Program-made: the position numbers and the translations under genes
The notes under the pieces: generated by a model
What the model was told of the DNA's origin: nothing
Seen by the model: only the letters and a program-made list of their open reading frames with translations
Database searches by the model: none
Shown: positions 58,611 to 64,000 of the stretch, piece after piece
Layout of the letters: each line of letters starts with the position of its first letter
Position numbering within the stretch: position 1 is the stretch's first letter
From: Prochlorococcus sp. AG-686-J21
GTDB lineage: Bacteria; Cyanobacteriota; Cyanobacteriia; PCC-6307; Cyanobiaceae
DNA length: 64,000 nt
Direction of reading: 5' to 3'
Assembly (NCBI GenBank): GCA_003210285.1
Contig: QCVS01000002.1
Span: 89,591-153,590 of the forward strand

Positions 58611-60680
58611 ATGATAGAGAGTAATGAGTCTAATAAAATAAAACTTATGCCTTCAAAGGAAAAGATTGATGATGATAGTCCTAACTACTGGTCTAATAGA
58701 GTTTTAACTTGGTGGAGTGGTTTTAGTTTAAGAACAAAACTATTAGCTATAGCAACTCTTGTTGTAAGCCTTTTAATGACTGGCATAACTTTTTTTGCCC
58801 TTAACAGTATTCAAAGAGATGCTGGTATGAACGACACAAGGTACGCGCGAGATCTAGGACTTTTACTATCAGGTAATGTAACTGAACTGGTTGCTAACAA
58901 TCAAAAGAAAGAGATATCAAATGTTGCAGAAAAGTTTTGGAGATCAAGTAGAAATTTACGTTACATTTTTTTCACTGATACTGAAGATATTGTTCAACTT
59001 GGAATTCCAATTAGTGCTACACCCACAAGCTCAGATAATCAATTTCAATTAACAAGAAGATTAAAGTTACCATCGGAATTAAAAAAGAGACCTCAATTTC
59101 CTTTAGTTAGACAACATGCCACTCCGCAAGGACAAGTTACAGATGTTTTTGTACCAATGTTATGGAAAGGTAAGTATCTAGGAACATTAGCTTTAGGAGT
59201 TACACCTAATAAAAAGGCTTTATCTAGTGCTGCATTAACTAGGGAAGTTACAATAGCAGTTTTTATTTCTATTTGGGTTTTAGTGATTCTTGGCGCAGTA
59301 TTTAATGCTTTAACCATTACCAGACCTGTAAGAGAATTAGTAAAGGGCGTTAGAGAAATTTCAAAAGGCAATTTCAAATCTAGGATCTCTTTACCGATGA
59401 CTGGTGATCTTGGTGAATTACTTACAGGTTTTAACAGAATGGCTTCTCAACTAGAGAATTATGATGAAGCAAATATTGAAGAACTTAAAGCTGCTCAGAT
59501 CAAACAACAGTCACTCATAGCTACTATGGCAGATGGAGCAATACTGTTGGACTCCAAAGGCAAAATAGTTCTGACTAATCCCACAGCAAAAAGACTATTT
59601 CGTTGGGAGGGAAGATTCTTAGAAGGTAAATATCTTTTAAATGAAATTCCTGAAATTTTATCTAATGACTTACATACAAATATTGAATCGATTTTAAAAA
59701 GAGAAAAGGAAAATGACGATTTAAGATGCAGCTTGGGAGAACCTGCAAGGACTTTAAGAATTGTTTTACAGTCTGTTCTGGATACTAATAAGGTTGAATT
59801 AAAAGGAATTGCAGTAACAATTCAAGATTTAACAAGAGAAGTTGAACTTAATGCCGCACAAAATAGATTTATAAGTAATGTTTCTCATGAACTAAGAACA
59901 CCACTTTTTAATATTAAAAGTTATGTAGAGACTTTATATGATTTAAAAGATCAACTATCTAATGAGGAGCAACTTGAATTTTTGGGTATCGCTAATTCTG
60001 AGACTGATCGATTAACAAGACTAGTTAATGATGTACTTGATTTATCAAGATTGGAATCAGGTAAAATAATCCAATTAGAGCCTATGGAAATCAAACCAGC
60101 TATTGAACAAACACTTAGAAATTATAGACTTAATGCTACTGAAAAGAATGTTTCCTTAGCACATGATATCGAGGAAAATATCCCATCAATTCTTGGAAAT
60201 TTTGACTTACTTTTACAAGTTTTTGATAATTTACTGGGTAATGGTTTGAAATTCAGTCCCAAAAATAGCACTCTTAAAATTAGAGCTTATACTTGGCCTG
60301 ATTCATGTCCAGCCTTCCCCCCTAACAACAATAAAGATGCTCCTCAATGTGAATTGGTTTCACCTTTACCCAAAGTAAGAATTGAGATCGCTGATAATGG
60401 TTCAGGAATATCACAACCTGACCAAGAGAAAATATTTGATCGTTTTTATAGAGTTGAAAATGCTGTTCATACTGAACAAGGTACAGGATTAGGTTTATCG
60501 ATTGTTAGAGGAATAATTGATAAACATGGTGGTGAAATTCGAATGGCGAGTGAACTAGGTATTGGCACAACATTTTGGTTTGATTTACCCCTAGAACAAT
60601 CTGACAAAGATGAATTGCTAGCTCAAACAATCAGTAATGTAGAAAATTTTTCTGATTCTCAAGTAAGTGAATTATTCTAA
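58611..60680 (+). CDS. nblS: NblS-type sensor histidine kinase (Hik33/DspA)
   Basis: 689 residues. Domain order: cytoplasmic N-terminus, first membrane span (about 42-60, LLAIATLVVSLLMTGITFFA), extracytoplasmic loop (67-205), second span (about 206-230), HAMP (ITRPVRELVKGVREISKGNF), a PAS domain (about 290-400), HisKA with phosphorylated His426 in ISNVSHELRTPL, and HATPase with DNLLGNGLKFSP, IADNGSGI and GTGLGLSIV. This order matches NblS, the conserved cyanobacterial kinase controlling high-light and nutrient-stress genes, including hli genes (one is at 36860). Its stop overlaps the kaiC stop on the other strand by 4 bases. Confidence 0.93.
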   Translation: MIESNESNKIKLMPSKEKIDDDSPNYWSNRVLTWWSGFSLRTKLLAIATLVVSLLMTGITFFALNSIQRDAGMNDTRYARDLGLLLSGNVTELVANNQKKEISNVAEKFWRSSRNLRYIFFTDTEDIVQLGIPISATPTSSDNQFQLTRRLKLPSELKKRPQFPLVRQHATPQGQVTDVFVPMLWKGKYLGTLALGVTPNKKALSSAALTREVTIAVFISIWVLVILGAVFNALTITRPVRELVKGVREISKGNFKSRISLPMTGDLGELLTGFNRMASQLENYDEANIEELKAAQIKQQSLIATMADGAILLDSKGKIVLTNPTAKRLFRWEGRFLEGKYLLNEIPEILSNDLHTNIESILKREKENDDLRCSLGEPARTLRIVLQSVLDTNKVELKGIAVTIQDLTREVELNAAQNRFISNVSHELRTPLFNIKSYVETLYDLKDQLSNEEQLEFLGIANSETDRLTRLVNDVLDLSRLESGKIIQLEPMEIKPAIEQTLRNYRLNATEKNVSLAHDIEENIPSILGNFDLLLQVFDNLLGNGLKFSPKNSTLKIRAYTWPDSCPAFPPNNNKDAPQCELVSPLPKVRIEIADNGSGISQPDQEKIFDRFYRVENAVHTEQGTGLGLSIVRGIIDKHGGEIRMASELGIGTTFWFDLPLEQSDKDELLAQTISNVENFSDSQVSELF

Positions 60681-62206
60681 TTTTTTTCAATCCCTTTAAA
60701 AACGTTTTGCATATTCTGATCAGAAATAACTCTATGAGGTGCACCGCTAAATATTTGTTCAAAATTAGAAAATGAATCTTTTATTTCAGGGCCTTGGCTA
60801 GTGATTATATATTCTCTTATCCTTTTATCATGCCATGAGCCTCTCATTTTAAAGACATTTATGGCTCTAGCCATCTCCCCTTTAATTTCAACGTATTGCA
60901 ATAATAATATCGTATCTGTGATAGTCGAAATATGAGAGTCGGTAATAGAATGGCTTCCCATAAATTCTTCAGCTGTATTTGTAAAGAAACCTGCTATCTC
61001 TTCTTGTTTTGAATAGCCAGTAACTCCAATTACAAATTGTCTAAAAGCATTCAAACTTACCCCTCTAGCCAATGCAGAGAGTGAGTCAATTGCCAATCTC
61101 TTAGGTTTAAATTCATTTATTTGCGTTTTTATAATCTGTAAGTGATCTTCTAAACCAGTTGATTCAGGGTATGCACAAATTATTTTTAATAATCCATCAT
61201 TTTCCATTTTTTCAAAATCTATTCCCCAACTCGTAGCATTTCTATTTAGTTGAGCCCTAGATTCTTCATAGGCAAAAAGTATTGCCCTTTCCTTATTATT
61301 GTAAGCATCTTCAATAAACTTTGATACAAGCATAGTTTTGCCTGTACCAGTTGCACCAGTTGCCAGAATTATTGAATCTTGAAAATAACCACCTCCACAC
61401 ATTTGATCAAGATCTTTAACTCCTGAACTTATTCGTATATTTGAGGATCTTTGCGTTAATCTCATTGCCCCTAAGGCAAAAACAATTATGCCATCATCTC
61501 CCATTGTGAAAGGAAATTCTCCTTTCATATGTACAGTACCTCTCAACTTTAAAACTTCTAAAGTTCTTCTTCTTTTTTCTGACTCAAGAACATTTCTTAG
61601 TAGAACGACATTATCAGATACAAATTCCTCAACGCCATAACGAGCTATTGGGCCATAATCGTCCACCCTTTCTGTCGTCATTACTGTGGTTACACCTATT
61701 TCTTTTAATCTCGCAATAAGTCTAAAAATCTCTCTTCTAACAACATAAATAGCATCGTATTGCTGAAATACAGCTGTTATTGAGTCTATCGCGACTCTCT
61801 TAGCTTTATATTTTCTAATCGCATAACTAATCCTTTCGATCAAACCTGAAAGATCAAAATTACCAGCGACATCTTGACCGTCAGGATCAGGCGAAGCGTC
61901 TAAAATAAAAAGTTTATTTTGATCAATTAATTTCTGTAAATCCCAACCAAAGCTAGCTGCATTTCTAATTATATCTAAAGGTGATTCTTCAAAGGTAATA
62001 AAAATTCCTGGCTCATCAAAATTACAAATCCCATGATGTAAATATTGTAGAGAAAAAACTGTTTTCCCAGTTCCAGAAGTACCACTGACAAGAGTACTTC
62101 TCGCGGCAGGTATGCCTCCTCTACAAACATCATCAAACCCCTCTATTCCAGTAGGTATTTTCTGAACTTGCATTTTAATTGATTTACTATTTTTTTTATC
62201 TTTCAT
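60677..62206 (-). CDS. kaiC: Circadian clock ATPase KaiC
   Basis: 509 residues with tandem RecA domains. First P-loop GTSGTGKT ends at Thr49 (Lys48), second GATGTGKT has Lys290; the catalytic Glu pairs are in FEESP and AYEESR. The phosphorylation residues of S. elongatus (Thr426, Ser431, Thr432) are here Thr422, Ser427 and Thr428 in SITDSHISTITD. The C-terminal tail that binds KaiA in other species is present but about 10 residues shorter. It makes the timing oscillator with KaiB. Downstream of kaiB, with a 61-base spacer. Confidence 0.97.
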   Translation of the reverse strand: MKDKKNSKSIKMQVQKIPTGIEGFDDVCRGGIPAARSTLVSGTSGTGKTVFSLQYLHHGICNFDEPGIFITFEESPLDIIRNAASFGWDLQKLIDQNKLFILDASPDPDGQDVAGNFDLSGLIERISYAIRKYKAKRVAIDSITAVFQQYDAIYVVRREIFRLIARLKEIGVTTVMTTERVDDYGPIARYGVEEFVSDNVVLLRNVLESEKRRRTLEVLKLRGTVHMKGEFPFTMGDDGIIVFALGAMRLTQRSSNIRISSGVKDLDQMCGGGYFQDSIILATGATGTGKTMLVSKFIEDAYNNKERAILFAYEESRAQLNRNATSWGIDFEKMENDGLLKIICAYPESTGLEDHLQIIKTQINEFKPKRLAIDSLSALARGVSLNAFRQFVIGVTGYSKQEEIAGFFTNTAEEFMGSHSITDSHISTITDTILLLQYVEIKGEMARAINVFKMRGSWHDKRIREYIITSQGPEIKDSFSNFEQIFSGAPHRVISDQNMQNVFKGIEKN

Positions 62207-62267
62207 GGGTTTTGGTAGGGAAATTATTCTTAGACTATTGATATATTTTTAATTATAAAAGTTTTTA

Positions 62268-62591
62268 TTAATTTTTTGTACTTCCACTATATTCACTATC
62301 GGTTAATTCATCAAAAAGTAAATCTAATCCGATTAAAACCTTTTCTCTATCTGATAAATCACCAATTATTCTTCTTACAGGTGGAGGTAAAATCTTAGCC
62401 AGAGTTGGCGTTGCCAAAATCTTATCTTCTTCAGCAAGTTGCGGTTGTTTGAGAACATCTATTACTTTTAAAGCATAAACTCCTTTAAATTCATTTTCGA
62501 GAATTTCTTTAAGAGTATTCAAAGCTCTCATTGAATTAGGAGTATTTCCTGCTACGTAAAGTTTTAAAATATATGTTTTTCTTGCCGTCAT
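62268..62591 (-). CDS. kaiB: Circadian clock protein KaiB
   Basis: 107 residues with the thioredoxin-like KaiB fold: [20 protein letters not shown], a helix [17 protein letters not shown], and [20 protein letters not shown] (conserved cis-proline region). KaiB binds KaiC in the dephosphorylation phase. A Shine-Dalgarno-like GAGG sits about 9 bases before the ATG. No kaiA gene exists between kaiB and rplU, only a 145-base divergent spacer. Tail GSTKN is slightly longer than the usual 102-residue form. Confidence 0.96.
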   Translation of the reverse strand: MTARKTYILKLYVAGNTPNSMRALNTLKEILENEFKGVYALKVIDVLKQPQLAEEDKILATPTLAKILPPPVRRIIGDLSDREKVLIGLDLLFDELTDSEYSGSTKN

Positions 62592-62689
62592 TTGTTAACA
62601 CCTCAAGTTTAATGAAAGATTTTAATAATAAACCTTGACTAATTACACTATAAAATAAGAAAATAAAAAAACATTCACGACTGCTGAAC

Positions 62690-62719
62690 AGGCTAAATCA
62701 AATTAATATATTTGAGCCT
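62690..62719 (+). promoter_or_regulatory. Hairpin in the rplU leader
   Basis: AGGCT (62690-62694) pairs with AGCCT (62715-62719), and CAAAT (62699-62703) with ATTTG (62710-62714), giving a bulged stem-loop whose base lies 17 bases upstream of the rplU ATG. Because it would sit near the ribosome-binding region, it may serve autoregulation by a ribosomal protein, as is known for other L21 leaders, but this particular element is not one I recognise. Upstream is the promoter-like TTGACT (62634-62639). Confidence 0.35.
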
Positions 62720-62736
62720 ATTGGCGTCCTCATTAT

Positions 62737-63171
62737 ATGACTTCTTCAAAAAAACCTTCTGACAGTTCTGCAACAAATAATAACTTGTATGCAATAGCTG
62801 AGACCTCAGGCCAACAATTCTGGTTTGAAGTTGATAAATACTATGATATTGATAGGTTAAATGCAAAAGAAAAAGACAAAATTACAATTGATAAAATTCT
62901 TTTAATAAAAGATAAAGATAATATCTCAATAGGTAATCCTTATATAAAAAATGCCAAAATTGAATTAGAAGTCGTCTCTCATAAAAGAGATAAAAAAATA
63001 ATTGTATACAAAATGCGTCCTAAAAAGAAGACACGCAGAAAAATGGGTCACAGACAAGAACTTACAAGAGTTATGGTAAAATCAATAACAATTACAAGCA
63101 GTACTCCCAAAACATCTTCAAAAACTGAAGTAAAAAAAAAGAGCGCTAGCCTAAAGTCATCAAATCCCTAA
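62737..63171 (+). CDS. rplU: 50S ribosomal protein bL21
   Basis: 144 residues; about 40 longer than the common 103-residue L21, with a disordered N-terminal stretch (TSSKKPSDSSATNNN) and a lysine/serine-rich C-terminal tail. The bL21 core is clear: LYAIAETSGQQFWFEVDKYY, IDKILLIKDKDNISIGNPYI and KMRPKKKTRRKMGHRQELTR. It binds 23S rRNA. Followed after 15 bases by rpmA, the universal partner (L21-L27). Confidence 0.96.
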   Translation: MTSSKKPSDSSATNNNLYAIAETSGQQFWFEVDKYYDIDRLNAKEKDKITIDKILLIKDKDNISIGNPYIKNAKIELEVVSHKRDKKIIVYKMRPKKKTRRKMGHRQELTRVMVKSITITSSTPKTSSKTEVKKKSASLKSSNP

Positions 63172-63186
63172 AACTAACTTTTACTA

Positions 63187-63447
63187 ATGGCACATAAAAA
63201 AGGTACCGGATCAACCAGAAATGGAAGAGATTCAAATTCTAAAAGACTCGGAGTTAAAGCTTATGGAGGAGAAAAAGTATCTGCAGGATCTATCATAATC
63301 CGTCAAAGGGGAACTTCTTTTATACCAGGAATTAACGTTGGTAAAGGAAAGGATGATACACTTTTCGCTCTTAAAGAAGGTACTGTAACCTTTGATAGTA
63401 TCAAAAGAAATTTAAGAAACAGAAAAAGAGTAAATATAGTTCTTTAA
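63187..63447 (+). CDS. rpmA: 50S ribosomal protein bL27
   Basis: 86 residues beginning [20 protein letters not shown], the L27 N-terminus that reaches into the peptidyl-transferase centre; [20 protein letters not shown] and [15 protein letters not shown] complete the family pattern. It has no extra cleavable N-terminal extension, unlike Firmicutes L27. Overlaps the convergent methyltransferase gene by 4 bases. Confidence 0.98.
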   Translation: MAHKKGTGSTRNGRDSNSKRLGVKAYGGEKVSAGSIIIRQRGTSFIPGINVGKGKDDTLFALKEGTVTFDSIKRNLRNRKRVNIVL

Positions 63448-64000
63448 TTTTTTTTATAAGATCTTGTCGTAATCAGAATTGGATGAAAAACTTCTACAAA
63501 TTTTGATTGTAGAGTCTTAAAAAATTGTTCAACAATTTCCTCATCATCAATGTGAAAGGGATATTCATTTTTTTCTCCTTTATAAAAGTACCAATTAAAT
63601 AATCCAATTGAGTTAGGACCCATAATTTTATGAAAGGTATCAATCTGAAAAGCCGGATCAGCTAAATGTTCTAATACATCAAGGCATACGATCGTATCAA
63701 ATCTAGATATTTTTGTTTCCTGAATTGTTTTGCAAAAAGTGAGTTTATTTCTCACTCCAAGTTTTTGTGCCCTATATTCAACAAAATCTCTATTTGTTTG
63801 ATTAATATCAACGAAAAAAACATGTTCAACCTTTATAGACATAGCATTAGCTAAGGCATGAGTACCAATACCTCCACCAAAATCTAAGACCAAATTTCTC
63901 GAAAATCTCTGCTGAAGTTTTAACGTATCAGCAATATAATCCTTACTTGAAATATGCCAAGCGGCCAAATCTGCCAAATGTTTATCTCCAACAATTTCTT
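63444..64000 (-). CDS. SAM-dependent methyltransferase, 5' end outside window
   Basis: At least 185 residues; the frame is open to the right edge, so the N-terminus is missing (the TTG at 63977 is not necessarily the start, since sequence upstream, [14 protein letters not shown], reads on in frame). The class I methyltransferase motifs are [15 protein letters not shown] (SAM-binding, motif I), [10 protein letters not shown] (acidic end of strand 2) and [16 protein letters not shown] (motif 4). Target unknown; its position beside rpmA does not show one. Convergent with rpmA. Confidence 0.8.
   Translation of the reverse strand, partial: EIVGDKHLADLAAWHISSKDYIADTLKLQQRFSRNLVLDFGGGIGTHALANAMSIKVEHVFFVDINQTNRDFVEYRAQKLGVRNKLTFCKTIQETKISRFDTIVCLDVLEHLADPAFQIDTFHKIMGPNSIGLFNWYFYKGEKNEYPFHIDDEEIVEQFFKTLQSKFVEVFHPILITTRSYKKN

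Overview
The window is very AT-rich and densely packed chromosomal DNA from a marine picocyanobacterium, almost certainly a high-light-adapted Prochlorococcus. The pointers are: a nickel superoxide dismutase cluster (sodN-sodX-sodT), a kaiBC clock locus with no kaiA next to rplU-rpmA, an NblS-type sensor kinase, a high-light-inducible protein gene, an ARC6/Ftn2 division protein, several cyanobacteria-only DUF families (DUF1825, DUF3086, DUF3119), a ClpR-ClpP pair, and very short or negative intergenic distances. No integrase, transposase, CRISPR array, phage module or rRNA operon was seen. The species call is inference from gene content and composition.

Layout. 1-5.5 kb (minus strand): BI-1-like membrane protein (cut by the edge), phoH, rpsP, ffh with a Met/Gly repeat tail, and the division protein ftn2. 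5.7-12.7 kb: pdhA, a sigma-70 factor, nnr, mnmA, lnt and a FKBP isomerase. 12.8-14.3 kb: nickel superoxide dismutase, its maturation protease and a probable nickel permease. 14.3-19.3 kb: trpC, lpdA, a SpoU/TrmH methyltransferase, murA, and two overlapping minus-strand genes for 36- and 39-residue membrane proteins. 19.7-24.8 kb: tRNA-Leu, argD, folC, a FAD-linked oxidase and a CodA-like amidohydrolase. 24.9-30.1 kb: tRNA-His, miaB, ddl, a small membrane protein, ftsQ, ftsZ, and the SRP RNA gene on the opposite strand. 30.2-38.7 kb: panB, hemW, a PIN/TRAM membrane protein, clpR-clpP, ilvC, cobD, an hli gene, four small unknown proteins and hupB. 39.3-48 kb: glycogen debranching enzyme, tRNA-Gly, a sugar:cation symporter, an MlaE-type permease, DUF3119, DUF3086, plsY, pyrF, tyrS and DUF1825. 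48-57 kb: a GIY-YIG domain protein, pepA, and a long minus-strand run purC-bamA-lpxC-fabZ-lpxA-lpxB-msrA for the outer membrane. 57-64 kb: purD-nblS, kaiC/kaiB, rplU-rpmA and a methyltransferase cut by the edge.

Functional groupings: cell envelope and division (ftn2, murA, ddl, ftsQ, ftsZ, lnt, bamA, lpxC/fabZ/lpxA/lpxB); protein targeting (ffh plus its RNA partner ffs); nickel-based superoxide defence; translation and tRNA modification (rpsP, rplU, rpmA, mnmA, miaB, tyrS); central metabolism (pdhA, lpdA, glgX); and timekeeping or light-stress signalling (kaiB, kaiC, nblS).

I did not find a convincing new multi-gene system. The items most worth a second look are two well-conserved genes (sodX and the SpoU methyltransferase) with no ATG/GTG/TTG start that would give a complete protein, the two tiny overlapping membrane-protein genes at 19.1-19.3 kb, a start-less coding-like fragment at 39.0-39.1 kb, the small-protein cluster at 36.9-38.3 kb, and the systematic 3' overlap of convergent genes.
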